The notes beneath the pieces were generated by a model, which was not told where the DNA came from, made no database searches, and saw only the letters and a list, made by a program, of their open reading frames with translations. Of a stretch of 64,000 nt of DNA, positions 1 through 8,064 are shown in pieces. Where the stretch lies: the NCBI RefSeq assembly GCF_004362525.1, contig NZ_SNXS01000001.1, positions 857,510 through 921,509 on the forward strand, written 5' to 3'. Both the position numbers and the translations under genes were made by a program. The stretch is from Roseateles toxinivorans (GTDB taxonomy: Bacteria; Pseudomonadota; Gammaproteobacteria; Burkholderiales; Burkholderiaceae_C). Positions within the stretch are counted from its first letter, which is position 1; every line of letters begins with the position of its first letter.

Positions 1-1
1 C

Positions 2-3000
2 CAGTTCCTCGGGGCCGACAACGTCACCCTGCGCAATCTGAGCCTCACCGGCGCGCAGACCGGCGTGCTGGCGGCCGCCGGGGTGGACTCGGATCGCGTC
101 AGCGTCATCGCCAGCCGGATCTACAGCAACACCACAGGCATCAGCATTGCCGGCGGCAATGACGACTTCCTGCTGCGTGATGCGGTGGTGCAGGGCAATG
201 CCAGCGGCGTGTCGCTCAGCGCCGATGGCGGCATGATCGACAACAGCGAGATCCATGGCAACACCGGCAAGGGCATCTACGTTTCCGGCAACAGCGCCGG
301 CCGCGTCATCACGGTGCAGAACAGCCGCGTGCATGACAACGGCGGCACCGGCATCGATGCGCAGAACCACACGCGGGTGATGGGCAACCAGGTCTACAAC
401 CAGTTGGCAGCGGCCACCCATGGTGTGGCGCTGAGCGGCGCAAATGCCGAGGCCTCGGGCAACAAGGCCTACGGCAATCTCAGCGGCATCCGCGTCGACG
501 GCAATGGGCTGGCGCTGAACAACGAGGCCTACAGCAACACCACCGGCATCACGCTCAACAGCGGCACGGCGCGCGGCAACCGGATCTACAGCAACTCCAT
601 CGGCATTGCCGATACCGCCAGCGGCCAGATCGAGAACAACCTGGTCTATGCCAATACCAATGCCGGCGTCGTCATCACCGGTGACCGCGGCGCGCAGGCG
701 GTGCGGAACAACACCATCTACCAGGAGGTGGGCGATGCGGTCCGCGTCAACGGCAGCAACGCAAAGCTGTACAACAACATCATCTGGGTCAACAGCGGCT
801 ACGGTGTCAACGTCATCAGCGGTGGGGCCAGCCTGAAGTCGGACTTCAATCTGTTCCACACCCCGTTGGCGGGCGGCAACGTCGGCCTGATCAACGGCAC
901 GCAGGCCGGCAGCCTGGCCGCCTGGAGGCTCGCCTCCGGCCAGGACGCCGGCAGCAAGGCCGGCAACCCGATGTTCCTGGACATCGACGGTGCCGACAAT
1001 GTGCTCGGCGACAAGGGCGTGACGACCGGTGGCGGCAGCGACGACAACTTCGGCCTGCGCGCCGGCTCGGCCGCCATCGACGCGGGCAGCATGTGGACGG
1101 GTACCAGCCTGGACATCGAAGGCCGCCCGCGCCGTGACGACCCGAGCACGGCCAACACCGGCGAGGGCCTGCCGCTGTACGTGGGCATTGCGATGGGTGG
1201 CAGCAGCTTTGCCGATGTCGGCACCAAGCTGCCGCTGCGCCACACCGACAGCTCGGCCCAGCTGAGCCTTCCCTTTGGCTTCAACTTCTACGGCAAGACC
1301 TACACCTCGGTGCGGGTCGATGTGAACGGCTTCCTGCAGTTCGCCGGCCCCGATACCGGCAATAGCAACAGCAACACGCTGGACGGTCTGCTGCGCAATG
1401 CCCGTATTGCGCCGCTGTGGGACAACCTGGCCACCAACAGCGCCGATACCAGCCGCGATGTCTATGTGGACAAGACGGTGGGCGGCCAGGTGACGATTCG
1501 CTGGGCCGCGGTGCAGGAGGGCACGGCCAACCCGGTGAACTTCTCGGTCACGCTGTTCAGCGACGGCCGCTTCCGCTTCGACTACGGTCAGAGCGCGGCG
1601 GGGCTGACGCCGACGGTGGGCGTCTCGGCCGGCAATGGCCAGACCTATGTGCTGGCGGCCTATGACGGCCAGTCCAATCTGTCGAATGCGGCGTCCCTGA
1701 TGTGGGAACCCAAGCCGGGTCTGGACTTCCATGACATCGGTGCCTATGAGTTCCAGGGCGATTCGCAGGACCGCACGCCGCCCAAGGTCGTCAGCATCTC
1801 GAACCTGCCGGTCGATGGAGGGAACATCAATCAGCGCTTCAGCAGCCTGCAGATCAAGTTCAGCGAGACGCTGGACGGTGTGTCGGCACGCAGCGCGGCC
1901 AACTACGAGCTGCGTTCGGCCGGGGCCGATGGCCTGTTCAACACGGCCGACGACCAACTGATCGCCTTGAAGCCCGGTTACTCCTATCCGGCGACCGACC
2001 TCACGCTGCAGCTGGTCAACGGCCCTCTGGCCGATGGCCTGTACCGACTGACCCTGGCCGGCAGCCTGTTCGACACCGCCGGCAATGCGCTGGACGGCAA
2101 TGGCGATGGCACCGGCGGCGACGCCTATGTGCGGACCTTCAGCATCAATCGCGCCGCGGCCCCGCTACAGGTCAGCAGCTTCACGCAGACCGACTCGGGC
2201 TTCAAGCTGCGCTTCACCGAGGCCGTCGATGCCGCCAAGCTCAACCTGTACAGCGGCCAGAGCGAGGCACCCGGTGCGGCCAGTGGCGCCAGTGACCTGA
2301 TCGTCACCGGCCCCGGTGGTGCGCTGGTGGCCGGCAGCCTGGTGCTGGATGCCGATGGCAAGGGCTTCACCTTTGTGCGCACCGGCGGCGTGCTGGGCGA
2401 GGGCGCGTATACCGTGACCCTGGCCTCGCGCGACGACGGCGTGACGACGAAGATCGGCGCGCTGCTCGATGGCGATGCCGACGGCACGGCCGGCGGCAAC
2501 TACCAGAGGAGCTTTGTCGTCGCGGCCAGCAATGCTGCGGTGCTGGGCATAGGCGAAGTGGCACGAGGCCCGGGTCAGACGCTGGCCATCGCGGCTTCCG
2601 GGTACAACTTCCCGCTGACCCTGGACAACGCCGCCGGTGCCACCCGCATCAGCTTTACCCTGAACTACGACGCGGCGCTGCTGAACATCACCGGCCTGGC
2701 CGGCGGCAACCTGCCGGCGGGCAGCACCGTCGATGTGGATCTGACGACACCAGGCCAGGCCAAGGTCACGATAGTCGCCAGCAGTGCGCTGCCGGCCGGT
2801 CGCATCGTGTTGGGCCATCTGCAGGCCATGGTTCCTCAAAGTGCCGTCTATGGCTCTTCGAACCTGTTGACCCTCGGCAACGCGCAAATCGACAATGGCG
2901 CCAAGCCAGTGAAGAGCGATGCAGGCCTCCATGTGGTGGCCTATATCGGCGACGCCAGCGGTGATGGCGCCTATGCGGCGGTGGACAGCCAGCGCATCCA

Positions 3001-3349
3001 GCGGGTGGCGGGCAAGCAGGACAGCGGCTTTGCCGCCTGGCCGCTGCTGGACCCGCTGCTGCTTGGCGACATCACGGCCAATGGCGCGGTGCAGGCCAGC
3101 GATGCGGCGCGACTGAACCTGCATCTGGGCGGTGTGATGCAGAAGGAGATCCCCGCGATCCCCGTCAAGCCCACGGTCCAGGGCGTGTCGCTGAGCCTGG
3201 ATCGCAAGCCCAGCGGCTTCGATCTCGGCGCGGCCGACGGTGCCTGGCTCGACAGCTGGGTGGCCGAAGCCCAGGCACCGGCCAGGAAGGTCAATGCCTG
3301 GACGGTGAGTGCCGCACCGGCAGCGGCCGTCGAACTGCGCAAGTCCTGA
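2..3349 (+). CDS. Large secreted beta-helix / cohesin / dockerin protein (5' partial)
   Basis: The frame is open from the left edge, so the true start and any signal peptide lie outside the window; about 1115 residues are visible. Residues 1 to about 320 are short G/N-rich repeats with spaced NN and SN turns, typical of NosD/pectate-lyase-like right-handed beta helices. A beta-sandwich with the motif FGFNFYGKTY follows (about 400-570). Next come Ig-like (SbsA/Big_5 type) segments starting near PPKVVSIS, then a cohesin-like domain (about 830-960). The C-terminal region carries two dockerin-like repeats, beginning GDASGDGAYAAVD and GDITANGAVQASD. Established knowledge: such proteins are extracellular and bind carbohydrate or other proteins. 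Inference: it may be the cargo of the adaptor/M50/SecA cluster downstream. The architecture is clear; the function is not. Confidence 0.8.
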   Translation, partial: QFLGADNVTLRNLSLTGAQTGVLAAAGVDSDRVSVIASRIYSNTTGISIAGGNDDFLLRDAVVQGNASGVSLSADGGMIDNSEIHGNTGKGIYVSGNSAGRVITVQNSRVHDNGGTGIDAQNHTRVMGNQVYNQLAAATHGVALSGANAEASGNKAYGNLSGIRVDGNGLALNNEAYSNTTGITLNSGTARGNRIYSNSIGIADTASGQIENNLVYANTNAGVVITGDRGAQAVRNNTIYQEVGDAVRVNGSNAKLYNNIIWVNSGYGVNVISGGASLKSDFNLFHTPLAGGNVGLINGTQAGSLAAWRLASGQDAGSKAGNPMFLDIDGADNVLGDKGVTTGGGSDDNFGLRAGSAAIDAGSMWTGTSLDIEGRPRRDDPSTANTGEGLPLYVGIAMGGSSFADVGTKLPLRHTDSSAQLSLPFGFNFYGKTYTSVRVDVNGFLQFAGPDTGNSNSNTLDGLLRNARIAPLWDNLATNSADTSRDVYVDKTVGGQVTIRWAAVQEGTANPVNFSVTLFSDGRFRFDYGQSAAGLTPTVGVSAGNGQTYVLAAYDGQSNLSNAASLMWEPKPGLDFHDIGAYEFQGDSQDRTPPKVVSISNLPVDGGNINQRFSSLQIKFSETLDGVSARSAANYELRSAGADGLFNTADDQLIALKPGYSYPATDLTLQLVNGPLADGLYRLTLAGSLFDTAGNALDGNGDGTGGDAYVRTFSINRAAAPLQVSSFTQTDSGFKLRFTEAVDAAKLNLYSGQSEAPGAASGASDLIVTGPGGALVAGSLVLDADGKGFTFVRTGGVLGEGAYTVTLASRDDGVTTKIGALLDGDADGTAGGNYQRSFVVAASNAAVLGIGEVARGPGQTLAIAASGYNFPLTLDNAAGATRISFTLNYDAALLNITGLAGGNLPAGSTVDVDLTTPGQAKVTIVASSALPAGRIVLGHLQAMVPQSAVYGSSNLLTLGNAQIDNGAKPVKSDAGLHVVAYIGDASGDGAYAAVDSQRIQRVAGKQDSGFAAWPLLDPLLLGDITANGAVQASDAARLNLHLGGVMQKEIPAIPVKPTVQGVSLSLDRKPSGFDLGAADGAWLDSWVAEAQAPARKVNAWTVSAAPAAAVELRKS

Positions 3350-3375
3350 CCCTTGAACTGTGAAACGAGAATCTT

Positions 3376-3984
3376 ATGAATACTATAGCCTCCCTGCTCA
3401 AGAAAACCCTGGCACCGCTCGCCGCTTCATTGGCGCTGATGGGTTCGCCCAGCCAGGCCGCCATCACACTGACCCCGTTGCAGAGCCCCGTCATGGTGGC
3501 CCCCGGCGCCCATGCGCTGGTTGATTTCAAGGTGGACTTCGGCAGCGACCCGCTGGAGCTGATCAGCTTCGACCTGGGCCTGGCCTATGACGCCACCAAG
3601 CTGAGCCTCGACGCTGCGCCGACCTTCAGCTATGCCGGCACGGCGCCCGACTTCAGCGCAGGCACCTTCGTCGGCACCAACCTGCCCGGTGTCTTCGTCA
3701 TCACCTGGGCGCTGGGCGCGCCGCCGTTCCCCGACCCTTTCGTACTGCCCACGTTTGCGGGCGAGGGCGTGCTGCGCTTCTCGTTCACCAACGCCGGTCT
3801 GAGCAGCGGCAGCACGGCACTGATACTCGGCCTGGCCTACTCGACGCTGGACGAGGATCTGGAGGCCGGGACCGTGGCCACCGTCATCGCCTCGGCCGTG
3901 CCCGAACCCCAAGCCTGGCTGCTGTGTCTGGCCGGCCTGGCGGTGGTCGCCGTGCCGCTGCGCCGCCGCAACGCACGGGGTTGA
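3376..3984 (+). CDS. Cohesin-like PEP-CTERM sorting-domain protein
   Basis: This 202-residue protein starts with a Sec signal peptide (KKTLAPLAASLALMG, then SQA for cleavage). A beta-rich, cohesin-like middle resembles the cohesin domain of the preceding gene (SFDLGLAYDATKLSL). The C-terminus is a textbook PEP-CTERM signal: VPEP, a hydrophobic helix, and a basic tail RRR. In this family exosortase (EpsH/XrtA-type) removes the tail and the protein is sent to the outer surface or into the exopolysaccharide matrix. No exosortase gene is in the window. The gene follows the beta-helix gene by 26 bases and precedes the GAF-HlyD gene by 4 bases, so co-transcription is likely. A plausible role is surface display of a cohesin that binds a dockerin partner; that part is inference. 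Confidence 0.8.
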   Translation: MNTIASLLKKTLAPLAASLALMGSPSQAAITLTPLQSPVMVAPGAHALVDFKVDFGSDPLELISFDLGLAYDATKLSLDAAPTFSYAGTAPDFSAGTFVGTNLPGVFVITWALGAPPFPDPFVLPTFAGEGVLRFSFTNAGLSSGSTALILGLAYSTLDEDLEAGTVATVIASAVPEPQAWLLCLAGLAVVAVPLRRRNARG

Positions 3985-3988
3985 AGCA

Positions 3989-5890
3989 ATGAGCGGCGGC
4001 GCAGCTTCGGCCCGGGTGGTGGGCGCGGTGGCCAGCGAGCCACGGGTGATGGCCAGCTTCGGCTCGGGCGATGAGCCCGAGATGGCGACCGACTTCTGGT
4101 CGCTGCTGGCCAATGCGCGCACCTCCGAGCAGCTGTGCCGGGCCTGGCTGGGCATTCTGTGCCAGTGGATTCCAGGCACCCAGGCAGGGCTGTTGCTGCT
4201 GCACGAACAGGGCGACAGCTATGCGCCGGCCGCCGTCTGGCCCGACCCGGAGCGCGATATGGCCTTCATGGCCGGCATCGCCCAGCAGGCGCTGGTCGAG
4301 CGCCGCGGCGCGATGCAGGACGAGGGCGACGGTCTGGCGCAATGGGCCTATCCGCTGCTGGGTGCCCAGCAAAGCTATGGCGTCGTCGTGCTCCATGTGG
4401 TGGTGCGCGGAGACGCCGCGATGCGCGAGGCGCTGCGCCTGCTGCACTGGGGCGCGGGCTGGCTGACCGGCCTGTTCGACCGCCGCCAGCTGCTAGAGCG
4501 CGAGCACAAGCTGGGTCGCTCCGGTCTGCTGCAGGACCTGCTGCTGGGTGTGATGAACGAGGCCGCGGCCGAAGATGCTGCGCGCTGGGTCGTCAACCGG
4601 CTGGCCCAGGCACTGCCCAGCCGCAGCGTGATGCTGGCGCGGGCCGACAACCGGCAGATCGAGCTGGTCAGCGTCTCAGGCTCGGCCGGCTTCGATCAGC
4701 GCTCCAATCTGCTGACCGTTGCCCGCGAGGCGATGCGCGAGGCGGTGCTGCTGGGCGAAGCGCAGTGTTTTCCGACCCCCGGCAGCGCTCATGAGGCCCC
4801 GCTGCTGGCCGCCAGTGCGCTGGCCGACTACTGTCGCGAGGCCGGCGCCGCAGCGGTGATGGTCTTGCCGCTGCAGCATCAGGGCCAGACCCATGCCGCG
4901 CTGCTGCTGGCCTTCGACAGCCCACCCACGACCGAGCTTTACGACTTTGTGCAGACGGCGGCGCTGGCGCTGGCCCCCGGCCTGGCCCTGCACAGGCTGG
5001 CGCGCCGCAACCTGGCCAGCCACGCGCACAGTGCCTGGGTCGATGCACGGGCCGCGCTGCTGGGACCACGTCATGCCGGGCTGAAGCTCGCCGGCCTGGC
5101 CCTTGCCGTGGCGCTGGCCCTGGCCGCGCTGGTGCCGGTGCAGCACCGCGTCAGCGCCCCGGCGACCATTGAGGGCCGGGTGCAGCGCGCAGCCGTCGCG
5201 CCGTTCGGTGGCTTTGTGCAGGAGGCCAAGGCGCGCGCCGGCGATGCGGTCAAGCAGGGCGATGTGCTGGCCCGGCTGGACGATAGGGAGCTGAAACTGG
5301 AAGACCTGAAGTGGACGGCCCAGGCCGAGCTGACCGAGCGCAAGTTGCGCGAGGCGATGGCCCGTTCCGACGCGGTGGCCGTGCGCCTGGCCCAGGCCGA
5401 GCATCAGCAGACGCAGGCCGAACTGGCCCTGGTGCGTGAACGCCTGGCCCGCACCAGCATCGTCGCCCCTTTCGACGGCGTGGTCGTCAAGGGCGATCTG
5501 AGCCAGCAGCTCGGCGCACCGGTGGAGCAGGGCAAGGTGCTGTTCGAGATCGCGCCGCTGGACAGCTACCGTGTGGTGCTGAAGGTGGACGAGCGCGACA
5601 TCACCCGGCTGCGCAGCGAGCGTGCCGGCGAGCTGGTGCTGAGCGGCCTGGCCGGCGAGCATTTTGATTTGCGGGTGGCCCGCATTGCACCGGTGGCGAC
5701 GACCGAGAATGGCGTCAATGCCTTCCGCGTCGAGGCGGCGCTGAACGCCACGCCCGCCCAGCTGGCACGCATACAGCCTGGCATGGAGGGTGTGGCCAAG
5801 GTCGAGGCCGGCGAGCACAGCCTGCTGTGGGTGGGCCTGCACCGCTTCATCGATGGCGCGAGGTACACGCTGTGGTCGCTGGGACTGTGA
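3989..5890 (+). CDS. GAF-domain / HlyD-family membrane adaptor
   Basis: A 633-residue protein with an unusual build. The N-terminal about 350 residues are cytoplasmic in character and resemble one or two GAF-type sensor domains. One transmembrane helix follows near residues 363-385 (KLAGLALAVALALAALVP). After it comes a HlyD-type periplasmic part: a first lipoyl half-motif near 400-425 (GGFVQEAKARAGDAVKQGD), an alpha-helical hairpin, and a second half-motif (TSIVAPFDGVVVKGDLS) with a beta-barrel tail. HlyD proteins normally bridge an inner-membrane transporter to the outer membrane; ordinary ones lack the GAF part. The stop overlaps the next gene's GTG start by 4 bases, so it is coupled to the M50 gene. 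The ATG at 3989 is 4 bases after the previous stop, with a weak ribosome site. No inner-membrane ABC or RND pump is encoded next to it. Confidence 0.8.
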   Translation: MSGGAASARVVGAVASEPRVMASFGSGDEPEMATDFWSLLANARTSEQLCRAWLGILCQWIPGTQAGLLLLHEQGDSYAPAAVWPDPERDMAFMAGIAQQALVERRGAMQDEGDGLAQWAYPLLGAQQSYGVVVLHVVVRGDAAMREALRLLHWGAGWLTGLFDRRQLLEREHKLGRSGLLQDLLLGVMNEAAAEDAARWVVNRLAQALPSRSVMLARADNRQIELVSVSGSAGFDQRSNLLTVAREAMREAVLLGEAQCFPTPGSAHEAPLLAASALADYCREAGAAAVMVLPLQHQGQTHAALLLAFDSPPTTELYDFVQTAALALAPGLALHRLARRNLASHAHSAWVDARAALLGPRHAGLKLAGLALAVALALAALVPVQHRVSAPATIEGRVQRAAVAPFGGFVQEAKARAGDAVKQGDVLARLDDRELKLEDLKWTAQAELTERKLREAMARSDAVAVRLAQAEHQQTQAELALVRERLARTSIVAPFDGVVVKGDLSQQLGAPVEQGKVLFEIAPLDSYRVVLKVDERDITRLRSERAGELVLSGLAGEHFDLRVARIAPVATTENGVNAFRVEAALNATPAQLARIQPGMEGVAKVEAGEHSLLWVGLHRFIDGARYTLWSLGL

Positions 5891-8064
5891 ACGCCTCGGC
5901 GTCTGCCGACCGCCTTGGTGCCCAGCTGGTCAACAGCCACTGGTACCGCGTGGCGCCGCTGGCACCGCGCCTGCGCGATGCACTGCGCGTCCATCTGCAC
6001 CGCTACCGCGACCAGCTCTGGTATGTGGTCGAGGACGGCATCAACGGCAAATATCACCGCTTCGATGCGCCGGCGTATCGCATCATCCGGTTGCTCGATG
6101 GCCGCACGACGCTGGAGCAGCTGTGGCTCAGGCTGGCCGCACAGGCCGGCGAGCACACGCCCAGCCAGGAAGAGATACTGGCCCTGCTAGGGCAATTGCA
6201 CGGCCTCGATCTGCTGGCCGCCGACACGATGCCCGACCTGACCGAGCTGCGCGAGCGCGAGGCGAAGCAGTCGCGCCAACGCTGGCGCCAGCGCTGGCTG
6301 AACCCGATGGCCATACGCCTGCCGCTGGTCGATCCCGACCGCCTGCTGGGCCGCATGGTCCGCGCACTGAATCCCATCCTCAACCGCTGGGGGGCGCTGG
6401 CCTGGATGGCCTTTGTGGCGCCGGCCCTGTTGCTGGCCGGTCTGCACTGGCACGAGCTGACGCAGAACTTCGGCGAGCAGCTGCTGGCCATGGACAATCT
6501 GCTGCTGCTGGCCCTGCTGTTCCCGCTGGTCAAGGTGCTGCACGAGCTGGGCCACGGCATTGCCTGCAAGCTGCATGGCGGCGAGGTGCACGACATGGGC
6601 GTGATGCTGCTGCTTTTCCTGCCCGTACCCTATGTCGAGGCGTCCAGCGCCTGGACCTTTGCCGACAAGCGGGCGCGCATGCTGGTCGGTGGCGCGGGCA
6701 TGCTGGTCGAGCTGGCGGTGGCGGCCCTGGCCTTCTATCTGTGGCTGCTGCTGGAGCCGGGTGTTGCCCGTGCGCTGGCCTATGACGTGGCCGTGCTGGC
6801 CAGCGTCAGCACCGTGCTGTTCAACGGCAACCCGCTGCTGCGCTACGACGGCTACTACATCGCCAGCGATGCGCTGGAGATTCCGAACCTGGCGCCACGG
6901 GCCAGCCAGTACTGGATCTACCTGATCGAACGCTATCTGTTGAAGCGCGGACGCGCCCATTCGCCGGTGGCGGCCCGCGGCGAGGCCGGATGGTTCCTGT
7001 TCTACGCGCCGCTGTCCTTCGCCTACCGGTTGATCGTGATGTTCTCGATCGCCGCCTTTGTGGCCACGCAGTACTTCGTCGTCGGCATGGCGCTGGCGCT
7101 GTGGAGCGTGGTCACCGGCCTCGGTGTGCCGCTGTACAAGGGCCTGGCCTGGCTGCAGCGCATGGTACTGAAGAACGAGGCTGGCGCGCCGGCGCGTCGT
7201 GCCGTGCTTGCGGCGCTGGCCGCGCTGGCGCTGCTGCTGGGTGTGCTGCCTTTTCCCTATCGCACCCAGGTCGATGGCGTGCTGTCACTGCCTGAGCGTG
7301 CCCAGCTGCGCGCCGGTCAGGCAGGTTTCGTCGAAGCGCTGGTGGCCGAGCCTGGGCAGTGGCTGGAGCCGGGTGATCTGGTCGCCCGCCTGCACGATCC
7401 GGCCGTTGAACGTGTGCAGGCGGTGCAGGCTGCGCGCGAAGAGGCGGCCCGCGCCCGGGTCGATGCGGCCCTGGTCGATGATCCGGCCCGTGCCGAGCAG
7501 TTGCGCGTCGAGCTGGCCCGCGAGCTGGCCGCCTCGGCCCACCACCGGCAGCGGGCCGACCGACTGGAGATACGCGCCGCCGCGGCCGGCCGGCTGTGGC
7601 TGGACGGTGCCAATGACCTGAACGGTCGCTACCTGCGCGAGGGCCACTTGCTGGGCCATGTGATGCCCGACGAGCCGGCAAGGGTGCGGGTGATCGTCGA
7701 CCAGGGCGCGGCCGAGGCGATACGCCGGGACGGCAAGACCGAGATCCAGCTGCGCCTGCCTTTCGATGTGGACCGGGTCTGGAGCGCGCGCATCGTCAGC
7801 GCCGTTCCTGCGGCCAGCCATGAGCTGCCCAGCGCCGCGCTGGGCCGCCAGGGCGGCGGGGCGGTGCCCACCGACCCGCGCGACGAGAGTGGTCGCAAGG
7901 CCCTCGTCTCGCACTTCGAGTACGAGCTGGCGCTGCCGGCCGACTTCCCGCACAGGCTCGTCGGCGGCCGGGTCGCGGTGCGCTTTGTCCATGCGATGGA
8001 GCCGCTGGCACCAAGGCTGTGGCGTGCGGCGCGGCGGCTATTCCTGAGCTATTTCAAGGCATGA
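5887..8064 (+). CDS. PqqD-like / M50 site-2 protease / lipoyl-domain membrane protein
   Basis: I place the start at GTG 5887, which overlaps the previous stop as GTGA (725 residues); a longer frame opens at 5827 but would overlap by 64 bases. The first about 110 residues resemble PqqD-type peptide-binding domains. They are followed by transmembrane helices with the M50 zinc motif HELGH (H219-H223) and the second metal motif NGNPLLRYDGYY near 310-325, as in the M50 family of intramembrane zinc proteases. After a further transmembrane stretch the C-terminal third has HlyD/lipoyl-like sequence (VEALVAEPGQWLEPGDLVA). Such three-part M50 proteins are often found beside HlyD adaptors. Here it could process or pass a substrate on to the two adaptors. 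The stop overlaps the SecA-like gene as ATGA. Confidence 0.82.
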   Translation: MNASASADRLGAQLVNSHWYRVAPLAPRLRDALRVHLHRYRDQLWYVVEDGINGKYHRFDAPAYRIIRLLDGRTTLEQLWLRLAAQAGEHTPSQEEILALLGQLHGLDLLAADTMPDLTELREREAKQSRQRWRQRWLNPMAIRLPLVDPDRLLGRMVRALNPILNRWGALAWMAFVAPALLLAGLHWHELTQNFGEQLLAMDNLLLLALLFPLVKVLHELGHGIACKLHGGEVHDMGVMLLLFLPVPYVEASSAWTFADKRARMLVGGAGMLVELAVAALAFYLWLLLEPGVARALAYDVAVLASVSTVLFNGNPLLRYDGYYIASDALEIPNLAPRASQYWIYLIERYLLKRGRAHSPVAARGEAGWFLFYAPLSFAYRLIVMFSIAAFVATQYFVVGMALALWSVVTGLGVPLYKGLAWLQRMVLKNEAGAPARRAVLAALAALALLLGVLPFPYRTQVDGVLSLPERAQLRAGQAGFVEALVAEPGQWLEPGDLVARLHDPAVERVQAVQAAREEAARARVDAALVDDPARAEQLRVELARELAASAHHRQRADRLEIRAAAAGRLWLDGANDLNGRYLREGHLLGHVMPDEPARVRVIVDQGAAEAIRRDGKTEIQLRLPFDVDRVWSARIVSAVPAASHELPSAALGRQGGGAVPTDPRDESGRKALVSHFEYELALPADFPHRLVGGRVAVRFVHAMEPLAPRLWRAARRLFLSYFKA

